From: Lineus longissimus
Lineage: Eukaryota > Nemertea > Pilidiophora > Heteronemertea > Lineidae
DNA: 64,000 nt
Assembly: GCF_910592395.1 (NCBI RefSeq)
Contig: NC_088320.1
Span: 12,772,501-12,836,500, forward strand
Direction of reading: 5' to 3'
The notes below the pieces were generated by a model. The model was given only the letters and a program-made list of their open reading frames with translations. It did no database searches and was not told the DNA's origin. A program made the translations under genes and the position numbers. Shown piece after piece: positions 12,591 to 23,423 of the stretch; position 1 is the first letter of the stretch, and every line of letters starts with the position of its first letter.

Positions 12591-12970
12591 ATTTCGTTTC
12601 AAACGAAGTACGTTTCAAGTTCGTTTGATAGTGTGTTTTCCGTTCGTTTGAAACGAAGTACGTTTCCAGTTCGTTTGAAACGAAGTGCGTTCGACAATCG
12701 TTTCGTTTGAAACGAAGTGCGTTTGACAATCGTTTGACGAGCGTTTGAGATCCGTTTAGTGCGATCGTTTGGAAATCGTTTCGCAAGCGTTCTGATCGGG
12801 CGTGTTCGTTTGGGAGCGTGTGGAAATTTTCGTCTGGGGTGTGCGTTTGTTTTCAAACGCATTTCAAACGGCTGATAAACGGCAGATAAACGGATGATTT
12901 TCGTTTGAATTTCGTTTCAGAATAAAGGCTTTTTGCCCGTTTCAAACGCGTTTGAAACGAAATCAATTTG
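12590..12970. repeat. Right cluster of CGTTTGAAACG-type subterminal repeats
   Basis: About 20 copies of CGTTT / AAACG, often joined as TTCGTTTGAAACGAAG with spacers near 20-30 bp, fill this stretch. The cluster ends with TTTGAAACGAAATC then GGAGACGGCCCCTAA. The reverse complement of that end (TTAGGGGCCGTCTCC) resembles hAT-type termini, and the left cluster begins TTAGGCCAGACTATT. The open frames on the minus strand here are repeat translations. Confidence 0.6.
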
Positions 12971-13562
12971 GAGACGGCCCCTAATATCCTGACGGAAATG
13001 TCTCGCGTATCCTTCTGACGGAAACGTCTAGCGTATCCCATGCCGAGCATATATACTGTCTTCTCCCACTTAACCGAGCGCCAGGAAAATGGCTCGAAAA
13101 TGACTAAGTCCAGAAACATGGCAGTCTGTAGTTTTTACCGGTGGGCTGCAATCATTCAATATGACAGCCAATTATATTGATCAATGGTTATAGGAAGACA
13201 ACCTTGTAAATGTTGTCAATTCAATAACGCCTGGTCGCGGTCAGGGCTAGTAATCCTTGCAGTCAGGGTGATGATTATTGAAGTTACGTAAGTCCATGTA
13301 AATGGTTGACCAATCCAGAGTCTTTCAAATGAATTTATTTTATCTAATCGATTATGGAATCGTTTTCTTGTGGGGGAAATCCAATAAAGGGCACTTTCGT
13401 GTCAAATGTCATAATTGTTGTCTGCCATCTTGCTTTGACCACGTTCTTCTGGTAAGATGCACGCAATGCGATGGATTTTGTGGGTAGGCCTAGCAGGCAC
13501 CCTGATGATGTTAACGTATGGAATGGAGCATGGAGATGATGTTGACAGCCCTGACCCTGATA

Positions 13563-13576
13563 CCACTACTGATGAC

Positions 13577-13616
<40 letters not shown>
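13563..13616 (+). repeat. (GAT)n microsatellite inside coding exon
   Basis: About 16 GAT/GAC triplets encode a long aspartate run just upstream of the helix-turn-helix of the pogo-type transposase. Confidence 0.9.
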
Positions 13617-14937
13617 TAGATGATGCTAACCAGGTTGTACCTGGTTCACGTAGGCACCAGAAAAGCTACAGTCTCAATCAGAAGATTGACCTTATCGAGA
13701 CATACCAATTGGAGCATGCTATAGGATTACGTCATGCTGAAACTGCGACATCATTTGCTAGACACCACTGCATAGCACCGCAGACATTTAGACGTTGGTT
13801 AAGCACACATGACGACGTGTTTGCCCTCCGAGATAGATCAACTCAAGACCATAGAAGACGGAGGAGACAACGGCAACACGACACTGATGCACAAGGTAGT
13901 GTTTCTACAAGCATTATATTATTCCTCGCTAAATGAATTTCCTTCCTTGTTGGCCTATACCGACCGGAATAAGTCCGCTTCTGTGTCATGGACGGAAGAA
14001 TAAGTCGCACTATACATCAAAGCGACTGACCCTGACCATTGCCTTTAACAATATCAGTATTATTGTTCCTGGGACCTTTATTCCTAGGACTAACATTTCG
14101 TTCATACCTGTGGTTATCGGCAATCAATATTTCCAAATATGTTAAACGTGTTAGCTTTTTTATTTCAGCATACTGGCCCGAAATGGAAAACAATTTGAAC
14201 ACCTGGTTCCTTGAGCGCCGAAGACTTGGTTTCCCTGTTTCCGGTGAGGATATTAAAGGGCAAGCTGGAAGAGAATTTCGGCAATGGTGGGCAGAGCTTC
14301 CGAACGAAACGAAGGCCGAAAGACAAGAACAGAGACCCCTGCGATACCTTTTCCATGCATCTGCACATTGGCTTAGCAACTTTATGGAAAGGTGAGTTTT
14401 ATTCCGCTGTTGCATGGATCGGCCTTAATGGATTGTATGTGGTGAATTTTAACAATATGCAAATTCCATTTCAGGAAACAAATCAGCTATCGAAGGAAGA
14501 CCAAAGATTCAAGGGGGTTACCTGACAACGCCCAGGCTTTGGTTGCCGACTACCGGGGAGATTTTGCCGACCTCATCAGAGACGTTGATTTTGATGTCAT
14601 CATGAACATGAATGAGACGTTCGTGTTGTTTGATATGGTGCCAAGATCAACAATGGAATCGACTGGGTCTCAGAATGTTGACATTAGATTATCCCAAGTC
14701 AACCCGAAACTTGGATGCACGGTGACTCTAGTAGTTACGACAGACGGACGAAAAGGACGAGCCGAGGTCAACTTCAGAGGCTTGGCACCAGATGGTGACG
14801 TCATTCGGCAGCTTCAGGCGAATGCTCCAGACAATGTGCGAGTGAGTATTGGCATAGAATACAAGTCCGTGCTTGTAGTACAGGACATGTACCTGACGTC
14901 ATCAGTGTTGTCATTGACGGTCATTCTAGTTAATTGG

Positions 14938-15516
14938 GACCTTTCGCTACGCCGTTCCGCCGAGAAATCGATCGAGAACGATCGCGTTTTGCGTATGACG
15001 TCATCGATTGATGAGCAGCTTTGCCCGTTCCCGTTCTGGATTCCGTGAATGAGGCCTGTTTTTCTCGGCGTCTGTTTACAGTGGTTAAAGAAGAAAAATG
15101 ACGAATTTGTGGGATTCTATTGCGGTAAGGCACCTGAAGTAGTATGTAAAGTGGAGAGACTGTGTTTTAGAAGGGGAAAACAAGTTCATACTGCCCCGAA
15201 TCGCCCTATTAAGCATGTTAAGCGGTCGTAAATCAGTCATTTATAGCAGCATGCATTGGATGCACACGCTGGCGCAAACGTACTTTCCTTGCCTCCTAAG
15301 ACTTCATTTTTGATATAAAATGCCATAAATTCATCATCTCCAATTGCGAAATTTGCAAGACGTCTCAAGTTTGCCGCCATTTCGGCGATCTCCATAGAAA
15401 CCAAACTCTTTCTCGGTGACGGCCATGCGGAACGCGTTTCAGTGTTTCCGGGAACGGGATCGGGAACGAGAAACGTTCTCGGTGTAGCGGTTCTCGGAAC
15501 GGCGTAGCGAAAGGTC
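14938..15516. mobile_element. MITE in intron 3 of the pogo-type gene
   Basis: A terminal inverted repeat of about 22 bp starts GACCTTTCGCTACGCCGTTC at 14938 and its reverse complement ends at 15516. Subterminal GAACG/CGTTC words are also arranged in inverted order. The element is ~580 bp with no ORF of its own. The flanks (TTAATTGG on the left, TCTAATGG on the right) could be a decayed 8 bp target duplication. It sits wholly inside the 14842-15661 intron. Confidence 0.75.
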
Positions 15517-16406
15517 TCTAATGGTAGTATTTTTTAGGAAAATCAGAACTTCTATGACTAAAATTATTATAGGTTTGTCATGGATGGAACCAAAACATTG
15601 TGCGTGTCTGACTGTTCAGAAAAGTAATGTAAATGTTCATTGTTGTTGTTTATTTTTCCAGGTAACTGGTAGTCCACAGGGTTGGGCCCGACACCAATCG
15701 CTAATCGAGTGGTTGCAGGCCTTGATTGTGCCATTTGTAGCAGGGGCCACGTTCCTGTTACTTTTAGACAGGTATCCGGCGCATCGAAATCAGCAATTTC
15801 GTGATGCAATCACCGCAGAGAATGGGACAGACACTTTCATTCCAGGACGATGTACTTCGCTGCTGCAGCCCTTGGACTTAACCGTAAACAGGAGCTTCAA
15901 GTGTCACCTGAGGACCATTTGGAAAGTGTAGAAAATCGGCCACACCGATGATCAAGGACATTGTGAGCGGATCACCAGGCGGGATGTGGTCAGGATGATC
16001 AGCCTCGGCTGGGAAAGGGTCACACAACAGACGATTATGAACGGTTGGAGAGCCAGTGGCCTAGTTCCTAAGGACGATGACGAAGTCGGGGAGGGGGTAG
16101 AGATGGTAAATGATGAGCTTGAGCAGTTTGTTGAGGGGATTGAGTTTTCGGAAGGAGAAGAGGATGATGATGTTTTTGATGATGACGTGTAAATCCCGTT
16201 TGGATAATAAAATTGATTGGTAAATTGATAAGTAAATATGTTCTTTAATTTATTCGTTGACAGCAAGACTTCTTTATTGGGACATTCTGCAGACCCATGA
16301 AGCTGGCTTTATTATAGGCCCTAGATTAGAAATTTCTGGTCAACGAACACTATAGGCATAAAATGAGGACGCTAGTTGTATTGTATTCATTCATTCAGCA
16401 CACTAC

Positions 16407-16897
16407 TGTACACAAAGTCCCTGGATACGGGGTATCCAGAAACCTTGCTGCCGTAGACCGGCTGAACTTGCAAAGAGACTAACTACTGGTAGAAGAGAAA
16501 GCCGGAAGACAAGAGTATTAATTAGAATACATGTAGTTTATTCGCACTTACTTGATTTAGGAGTTTCTGAATTAGCTAGACACTATTGGATGCAAGCTGG
16601 GCCGCCCAAGAGAGGAGAGAGAGAGATCTGACGTGCCCAGTACTTAAATACCCAGACGCCAAGTCACGAGCTCAGAGTCCAGGATTACGGGAGACGAATA
16701 CTGCTGTCGCCGCAATCCCCCGACTTGGAACCGCGTGACTCGGACACCTGGACTCACTGCTTATAATGTGTAATACTATTAATCAAGGCTAAGAACAATG
16801 GCGAACAGCTTGATAAGGCACGTTCGGTATACTTCAAACGAGTTGAGTTAACCCTATGAACACCGTGAAGCCTACCTTTTAAGGGCTTCACGGTACA
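16407..16897 (-). repeat. 3' LTR of the LTR element
   Basis: 491 bp, starting TGTACCGTGAAG and ending TTTGTGTACA on the minus strand. Near its start ACCGTGAAGCC and GGCTTCACGGT form an 11 bp stem around an AT-rich loop. A TATA-like TATTTAAGTA lies at 16650-16641 and AATAAA at 16542-16537, in the order expected for U3-R-U5. Confidence 0.92.
16537..16542 (-). terminator. Polyadenylation signal AATAAA in the 3' LTR
   Basis: AATAAA on the minus strand, about 100 bp downstream of the TATA-like box of the same LTR. It would end the element transcript. Confidence 0.6.
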
Positions 16898-16909
16898 TGC
16901 CCCCCCCTT
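16898..16909 (-). promoter_or_regulatory. Polypurine tract
   Basis: On the minus strand AAGGGGGGGGCA directly abuts the 3' LTR, the expected place for the plus-strand primer of reverse transcription. Confidence 0.75.
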
Positions 16910-19900
16910 GAAAAAAACCAGTCTGTCCCCAGACTGAGAATAGTTTTAATATTATGTTGTGAAAAATTTATGAATGGGAGATTGTGTTTGACCCCATTGA
17001 TATGCTATGTATGTCTCGTGGGACTACGTAACCCCCATGAAAGAAAAATAGATAACGATTCTAGATAAATGTTTGATAAGGCAAGTACGACGTTCCAAAG
17101 CCGTGTAAGAGACCTTGCAGCACCGCACATGCTTCGCCAAGATTGTTCACCTTCCTAATTTTTATCAGATAAAAATAAACGGTAAGTCTAACCTCCTTTT
17201 ACCGTGATTACATTATTAATCAATTCGCCTGTACTGATTCCAAAGTACTTCACTCAACTCCTTCTTTGCAACTTTTAGACGGAGCATCCCAGATAAATAT
17301 TACATTCTATTAATATGCTAGAATACAGAAACACCCATGTCTTAAGACCTCGTACAATTCCTAAAAAAATTATTCTCGTCGCCCTTTGAAGGACTTACAA
17401 CACTACAATATAAGCCCAGCAAGGCTGGCACCACTTGAAACAGAAGTAGGACCGACTAACTGCTATTTGGCCAATAATTATGTTGTTACACGAGGAACTG
17501 TCGATAAATTCACACAGACAACTCACAATGCTGGCCAGCTTCACACGCACATTCATCCTGAATTAAGATTCACCAATATAATTTCATACTTATCAACAGA
17601 CTGAACCTTTTGAACTTCAGATAACCAGTTATCATTTTAACCGTCATCAGTGTTTCGAACTGTACAAAAACCTCAGGTATGCATAATCCGCGAAAATCTA
17701 TGCTGAAAAAACCCATAACAATTATCAATCACCTTCATTTTCATTAAGATCTAAATAAATATATATACCTCAAAGGGATCGGAAACCATAACTTTGCATG
17801 CACCCTCCGCAAGTCGGAAAAGGATGACTTTGGTCCAAACAAAATAATCTGAGTTGCACCCTCCGCAAGTCGGAAAAGGATGACTTTGGTCCTAACAAGT
17901 GTATGCATCCACAATAGTCAATATACATGTTCATACAAGCAAAGAACAGTGTCTATAGTATCCCAAGAATGTTCGATGATCCATCCCCGCTCTCTGTGTG
18001 TTCCTCATGTTCCGTTTGGCATGTTCAATGTTACTTGTGCACTTTTAAAAAAAAACGATACGCGCTTATTGGATATGTATAGCCCGTGAGTGTACCTTGG
18101 TGAAACAGAGCAACAAAATGATCATCCCGTGGCAAAACCACATTGCATGAGATGATCCTTATGAGAAAGCGATAAACGTAGGAGCTTTTCGAAATACTCA
18201 CACTGTCCCTGCCACTCAACTATCACCAGGAAGATATAGGATATTGGCGCGTCGTTCCAAAGCAGTTACTTATACTGACCAGGATCTGTACCCAGAACGC
18301 TTCTCCACAACTGTCGCCATATAAAACTTTCAGAGAGGTGATTATGTCGGCCTCTTGCTGGATAACTTGTACAGGTATGTCAATCACGAGAACAAGACAA
18401 ATCATTCACGATCTTGAGCCTTTGATACAATGTACCTGATAGACTGTACCTACTTTTAAAGGCTGCTATAGAGGCAACGCCGACCGCACCAAATTTACTG
18501 GGTGGCAGCAAACAAATGCTACTATCAGACTATGCTCACAAAATTAGCCACAAGCATATTCTTTACCTTGACTATAGCGGAGACAATCGCTCGATGCTTC
18601 ATTGGTACCATCTTTTTAAAGAGCACGTACTAAGCCACGAGTTAAGTTTTGTTGATGTTGTTTGTAAAGGTTGATCTTTTTTGTTTTGTTTTTTTAAAAT
18701 AAAGTCGCAAGGACAAGACACTATACTTTTTACTTGTTTCGTATGTCCATTTATTTTTTGATCCCGTACCACTTATGATTTTTGAAATGGTTTCTATTAT
18801 CAAATAGCACATACGATCTCACTGCCTAAACCAAGGGCGCGGTTGCACTTAAAAAGCCTTTTTTTTAAAACCCAGTTATTCCAAGACTAATTAAATGGAC
18901 GTCGTAATATGTAATCAACTGACATACTAATAACCACATTTGGCACGCGGATTAGTCCTACCCTTTATCGTATTACTATGGTACTATGGTTAAGAGTATC
19001 GTCAATGCAAGTTAACAAAATTCAAGACTTGTTGACAAACCAATGGTATATCGTAACACAAATCACGATAATTATTCAAAAGCTTCACTCAAAAATACAA
19101 CGCGTAACATACATTCGAAGATTCGACTTGTAAAGAAACACTTATCTGCATATAAGTCACGAACAAAGATCGCGTCAATGTAGACACAACAATCATAAGT
19201 TATTTCAATATTATCTATAATTTCGACCGACAAAAGTAATCCATATCTCAATATCCTTAAATCCTACCCCGGTCTACACCGTCCGTTATTTACAAACATT
19301 ACTAATCTATATTGTTATGATTGGCATATCGATATTTTGTACATAACCCTTCCAAAAAAAGTCTCGATAATTTGTGTTCATATAACTAAGTAAGAAGGGG
19401 TGAGTTATCTATTCACTCAAGGACAATTAAATCAGGCAATGCCACTTCCAACTCTCATCTATGTACGACTAGTCTTGAGCTCTACACTTGGCAACATTCT
19501 GACTTCCAAAAAATACACCTTCATGCTCTCAAAAGCAGGAATCGCAAGGTATTCTCGAAGTGACGTCCCACCACGACAATAACGCGCAAGCCTCAGGAAG
19601 TGGTCGATGACATTCCCAAAAGATGCGCCTTCGCACGGCAAGTAATTCCGTAGCTCTCTCGACGAAGGTTATCCTGCAATAAGAATCTAAGATAGTGCCG
19701 GTTACGAGTAGAGGCGTCACCTTGAGGCGACCTAACTTGTCCAACTTTATCCGAGCTTGTGAGAACCATAATGTTTATGATTGCTTTTGCTTTTGCTTTC
19801 CACCAACTTATGTGAAACAGCTCTAAACCAAAAAACGCTGGATTTACTATTACTATTTAGCAAATATTCTTCACGATACTCTTGGACCATAACGACGTAC

Positions 19901-20148
19901 CTCTGCACCGTCATCCCTATCAGCCTCACGGTACACCCCAGCAAGGTCAACCTTTATTTACAAACCTTTATCGCAGTTGCACTAAGTGCGCCAGAGCGAG
20001 GAAATGGCGGAAAAGCCATCCTTCAAATGGGCTATCATCCGAACTGAAATATATCTGATATGGAAAGATGCATCATAACAAACAACAATAGAGATTAAAA
20101 CTACAAAATCTCAAGTAGCAGTAGGATGAGAGTAGCTTTCTCTCTCGA
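16910..20148 (-). other. Long non-coding interior of the LTR element
   Basis: About 3.2 kb between the end of the second ORF and the purine tract, AT-rich, with no ORF above ~90 codons and no pol motif in either strand that I can see. It is the stretch an autonomous relative would use for coding, or an unusually long 3' untranslated region. Confidence 0.6.
17799..17910. repeat. Two-copy 56 bp tandem repeat in the LTR element
   Basis: TGCACCCTCCGCAAGTCGGA and the following ~36 bp occur twice, at 17799 and 17855. The core CCCTCCGCAAGT also appears near 22900, just inside the primer site at the other end of the element. Confidence 0.85.
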
Positions 20149-21837
20149 TTATTCACTGATCCCCTCAGCAACACCAGATTCACCTGAAACTTCTGATACA
20201 TTCATGTATGCACGTTTCAACTGAGCATTTGATGCTACCTGGTGAAAAAATCTTAACAGCCTTTTATGGAAGCTGGAGTCGATCTCAATGAGACTTCCGT
20301 CTCTACCGCAACTTTTGGTAGCTGATGTCAACTTATCCGGTACGTCTACAGACACGTAATTTATTACAAAAAAGCACTCGAGCTCAACTGTACTGTTATC
20401 ATCATACCCATATTTCACGGCTCTGCATCTAAATATAGGCCTACCTCCACCTACCTTATCGGTCATTTGACATTTTCCAGCGCGCTTGCTTTGATAGTCC
20501 TTCAGTTTCACTCTTATAAACTCGGCAAAACTACTCGCCAAACTTCTGAGAACCAACAGCAAATCCCAACCGTTGTATATCAACGACAAGATTGTCAACA
20601 GTTCCGGTGACAAATACTCAAATAACACTAATATGACCCTAAACCAATTCTCTATCGTCACCATTAAACATATGACTATCATAAGCCGATGCCAACAGGA
20701 AGTCCAATGAAAAGGCACCGTCGGACGCGAATTCTGTTTTCTGCCTCCAAGTCCTAATTCCTTAGCCGTATCTACATGTAACGGTAAATCATCACCAAAT
20801 TGGGTGGCCACTTTTTCACAAGTGTCACGTAATTCATTGTTATCAAAACCTTGATATAGCTCTACTGCCTTTGTCGTCTGACCAAAGGACAAATCCTTTG
20901 CATAATACGCATTTAACGCGGGACTTCCCTCCGACAACATATCTATTCGGGACGAAATTCTATTAACATCTGTGATAACCCGCTTTTCCGAGTTTAATAA
21001 CTGGGGCTTTTGCACAACAGTACCTTGCACAGAAAATGACTCGGGCCTACGTGCTACTGACCGAATGTCATTCGCCCGCAAATTATGTGTAAGCGAACCA
21101 GAGAAACCGCTGTCTGATTCGTCATTATTAGCAAACGCGTCGGCTTGCTCTGCACTACCTTCAAATCCACTTACAGTTGAACTATCACTACATCCAGAGT
21201 CGATATTGCTAATATCTAACTTATTTGGGGATAGTAGTACCCCCTTACTACAATACATTACATTTTGTTTTCTCATAACCAAGTTGAGATAATTCTCCAA
21301 ATGTAAACTAGACCTACATCTATGTATAGTCCCTAACTTATTCGGGGAGAGTAGTACTCCCTTGCTGAAATACATTTCATCTTGTTTTCGAACAACTAAG
21401 TTTAGATAATCTTCCAAATATAACATAGATCTACAGCTAGACCCTAACTTATTCGGGGAGTGTAGTACCCCCTTACTACAATACATTTCCTCTTGTCTTC
21501 TTACAATTAGGTTTAGATAATTTTTCAAATATAACATAGAGCTACAGTTTTCCCTAGGATTTAAATTAGGAAGTAGAACTTGAGATGCACCGTTTCTTTC
21601 TACCTCTATACCTTTATTTGCAACTTCGGCAGGAAGTGTGAATTCCCTTGCCATTCTTTTAATCAACCGTGGTGGTGAACCAACCTTTCCCTCCTGCGTT
21701 TCATCCCTCTCTTCCTCAAAACGCCTGCCCACTCTACACTCATATTTACTATTTTCATCAAACCTGACACAATGATACTTATTCTGTCGAAAGTTCCGAA
21801 AACGTCTCGGTTTTCGAAACTGAACACGAGCATACAC
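20149..21837 (-). CDS. Second ORF of the LTR element: unknown protein with three tandem repeats and hydrophobic segments
   Basis: An open frame of about 562 codons with no stop. The upstream edge has GTG rather than ATG, so the true start is unclear; a first ATG (MAREF) lies about 65 codons in, or the frame may be reached by splicing or frameshifting. Residues ~97-206 are three copies of a 37-39 residue unit with the core YLNLVVRKQDEMYFSKGVLL and SPNKL; the units are 117 and 111 bp apart. Around residues 380-435 are two strongly hydrophobic stretches (WHRLMIVICLMVTIENWF and FRVILVLFEYLSPELLTILS), probable membrane segments. I see no protease, reverse transcriptase, RNase H, integrase or chromodomain motif. 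It lies where pol would be expected. An Env-like or accessory membrane role is possible but only an inference. Confidence 0.75.
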   Translation of the reverse strand: MYARVQFRKPRRFRNFRQNKYHCVRFDENSKYECRVGRRFEEERDETQEGKVGSPPRLIKRMAREFTLPAEVANKGIEVERNGASQVLLPNLNPRENCSSMLYLKNYLNLIVRRQEEMYCSKGVLHSPNKLGSSCRSMLYLEDYLNLVVRKQDEMYFSKGVLLSPNKLGTIHRCRSSLHLENYLNLVMRKQNVMYCSKGVLLSPNKLDISNIDSGCSDSSTVSGFEGSAEQADAFANNDESDSGFSGSLTHNLRANDIRSVARRPESFSVQGTVVQKPQLLNSEKRVITDVNRISSRIDMLSEGSPALNAYYAKDLSFGQTTKAVELYQGFDNNELRDTCEKVATQFGDDLPLHVDTAKELGLGGRKQNSRPTVPFHWTSCWHRLMIVICLMVTIENWFRVILVLFEYLSPELLTILSLIYNGWDLLLVLRSLASSFAEFIRVKLKDYQSKRAGKCQMTDKVGGGRPIFRCRAVKYGYDDNSTVELECFFVINYVSVDVPDKLTSATKSCGRDGSLIEIDSSFHKRLLRFFHQVASNAQLKRAYMNVSEVSGESGVAEGISE

Positions 21838-21929
21838 CCTATTCCTTCTTTGATTAAAAACGCTTCTTTTAGCACACCAGTATCCGGGCCCACATAGGTT
21901 TAAGTTACTCCCCTCATGGACCCCACTAT

Positions 21930-22739
21930 CTAGTTTAAAGACTGGCTGTTATCACACTCCCTATACTCACAATCTCCAACCTGATACTGTGTCCAGGGTT
22001 GTGTCTGGTGCACCTGCCTGCTGAGACTTTCAACCTCCTCACGTAAGTCATGAATTTCCTCCAACAAGTCGAGGTTTGGCGAGTCTTGTAAAGCAAAAAT
22101 AGCCGGAGTGGCCAAAACGTCTTCATCAAGGCATTCCGTCTCTTCAAACAGACGGGCTGCCACCACCGCTTCATCCAGGTCCGAAGGGGCGAACCGAAGT
22201 ACATGAGCTTTAATATGAGGTCGCAAACCTCGTATAAAATAGCTAAGAATTTCAGAAGAAGAGAGGTTAAGCGCCATACCGCTCTCAAGAATGTCTTGAG
22301 AAAACTGCGATACGTTTTCACTGGGTCCCATTTGCTTAGACATAAGGGTATTTAATTTGACAAATCTGAATTTCTCATTTTCGAAGTGACTTAGGAAAGC
22401 CTCTGCTAATGAATCCCAATCACTCCGTATGACTGGTCTCAAATTAAGAAACCATAGCCATGCGCCTTCCTTCATAATCAAGCCAAATACGGCTATTCGC
22501 TGATCCGGCCTAAGGCCCTTCGTCTGTGCATATAGGGAAAAACGTGTTAGCCAATCTCTCGCCCCTACCCTATCTTTCATTCCGAACCACGGTTCGATCT
22601 TGATTTCTGAAAGTTTGACACTACTGCTAGTAAATTCGCTGAACAAGTCCTTGATGTCGGCCCACGTAGACTGTGAGCTGGGGACTATCCCACTCGCCTT
22701 GTCCTGAGAACTGCCCTTGGAAAACGGAGTATAAGCCAT
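21930..22739 (-). CDS. gag: Gag (Ty3/gypsy-type capsid)
   Basis: A 269-residue protein beginning MAYTPFSKGSSQDKASG, about 190 bp after the primer site. Residues ~50-175 have the Retrotrans_gag pattern: WFGMKDRVGARDWLTRF, GAWLWFLNL...WDSLAEAFLSHF, then QFSQDILESGMALNLSSSE and YFIRGLRPHIKAHV. The C-terminal part has a short coiled-coil-like stretch (LLEEIHDLREEVESLSRQV). No CCHC knuckle is seen. It is the first gene of the LTR element. The second ORF starts about 90 bp after its stop in another frame. The frame is undamaged, in keeping with the near-identical LTRs. Confidence 0.85.
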   Translation of the reverse strand: MAYTPFSKGSSQDKASGIVPSSQSTWADIKDLFSEFTSSSVKLSEIKIEPWFGMKDRVGARDWLTRFSLYAQTKGLRPDQRIAVFGLIMKEGAWLWFLNLRPVIRSDWDSLAEAFLSHFENEKFRFVKLNTLMSKQMGPSENVSQFSQDILESGMALNLSSSEILSYFIRGLRPHIKAHVLRFAPSDLDEAVVAARLFEETECLDEDVLATPAIFALQDSPNLDLLEEIHDLREEVESLSRQVHQTQPWTQYQVGDCEYRECDNSQSLN

Positions 22740-22919
22740 GTTGTCGGCACCACAATTAACTTTAGGGGGGATGTTAAATATAAAACATTAATAAAACGAT
22801 CAACCCGATTTTACTGGAATTAAAATTCCAGGCCCTGTTGCGCAAACATAGAAAAATAGGCCTATGCCGACTTCATGCGCTACCCGATGATTAATCCCTC
22901 CGCAAGTTGCAGCGAAAAA

Positions 22920-22932
22920 CCGTCTGCTACCA
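22920..22932 (-). promoter_or_regulatory. Primer binding site, initiator tRNA-Met type
   Basis: TGGTAGCAGACGG starts immediately after the 5' LTR on the minus strand. The first ten bases are complementary to the 3' end (TCTGCTA-CCA) of animal initiator tRNA-Met, a common primer for LTR elements. The match appears to stop after TGGTAGCAGA. Confidence 0.75.
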
Positions 22933-23423
22933 TGTACACAAAGTCCCTGGATACGGGGTATCCAGAAACCTTGCTGCCGTAGACCGGCTGAACTTGCAAA
23001 GAGACTAACTACTGGTAGAAGAGAAAGCCGGAAGACAAGAGTATTAATTAGAATACATGTAGTTTATTCGCACTTACTTGATTTAGGAGTTTCTGAATTA
23101 GCTAGACACTATTGGATGCAAGCTGGGCCGCCCAAGAGAGGAGAGAGAGAGATCTGACGTGCCCAGTACTTAAATACCCAGACGCCAAGTCACGAGCTCA
23201 GAGTCCAGGATTACGGGAGACGAATACTGCTGTCGCCGCAATCCCCCGACTTGGAACCGCGTGACCTGGACACCTGGACTCACTGCTTATAATGTGTAAT
23301 ACTATTAATCAAGGCTAAGAACAATGGCGAACAGCTTGATAAGGCACGTTCGGTATACTTCAAACGAGTTGAGTTAACCCTATGAACACCGTGAAGCCTA
23401 CCTTTTAAGGGCTTCACGGTACA
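22933..23423 (-). repeat. 5' LTR of the LTR element
   Basis: 491 bp, almost identical to the LTR at 16407-16897. The visible difference is CTCGGACACC there versus CCTGGACACC here in plus-strand reading. This copy should drive transcription of gag toward lower coordinates. Confidence 0.92.
23167..23176 (-). promoter_or_regulatory. TATA-like box in the 5' LTR
   Basis: TATTTAAGTA on the minus strand, with the AATAAA polyadenylation signal about 105 bp downstream at 23068-23063, also within the LTR. The arrangement is normal for LTR promoters. Confidence 0.6.

Larger units (their letters stand above)
13457..16192 (+). pseudogene. pogo/Tigger-type transposase, spliced, inactivated
   Basis: Four exons join in phase: 13457-13895, 14169-14391, 14475-14841 and 15662-16192, each with GT..AG borders (donors GTAGTG, GTGAGT, GTGAGT; acceptors TTTCAG, TTTCAG, TTCCAG). 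Exon 1 has a poly-Asp run encoded by (GAT)n and a psq-like helix-turn-helix (SYSLNQKIDLIETY...FRRWL). Exon 2 gives the CENP-B/Tc5 DNA-binding domain (LERRRLGFPVSGEDIKGQA). Exons 3-4 give the DDE_1 nuclease. The usual N-M-D-E-T is here NMNETFVLFDM, so the first catalytic Asp is Asn. The second block LLLLDRYPAHR and third block CTSLLQPLDLTVNRSFK are kept. A TAG at 15929-15931 interrupts the same frame, which then continues to an acidic C-terminus at 16192. The start codon is uncertain. Both changes suggest a dead copy. Confidence 0.82.

Noticed and set aside
12382-12862. Minus-strand frames rich in FKRNE/SNE-like peptides
   Set aside because: The apparent protein repeats are the CGTTTGAAACG DNA repeats read in frame.
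20972-21292. A plus-strand ORF opposite the LTR-element second ORF
   Set aside because: It is the antisense shadow of a long coding frame.
20149-21837. A confident envelope protein call for the second LTR-element ORF
   Set aside because: Hydrophobic stretches alone do not show this; no signal peptide, cleavage site or fusion motif was recognised.
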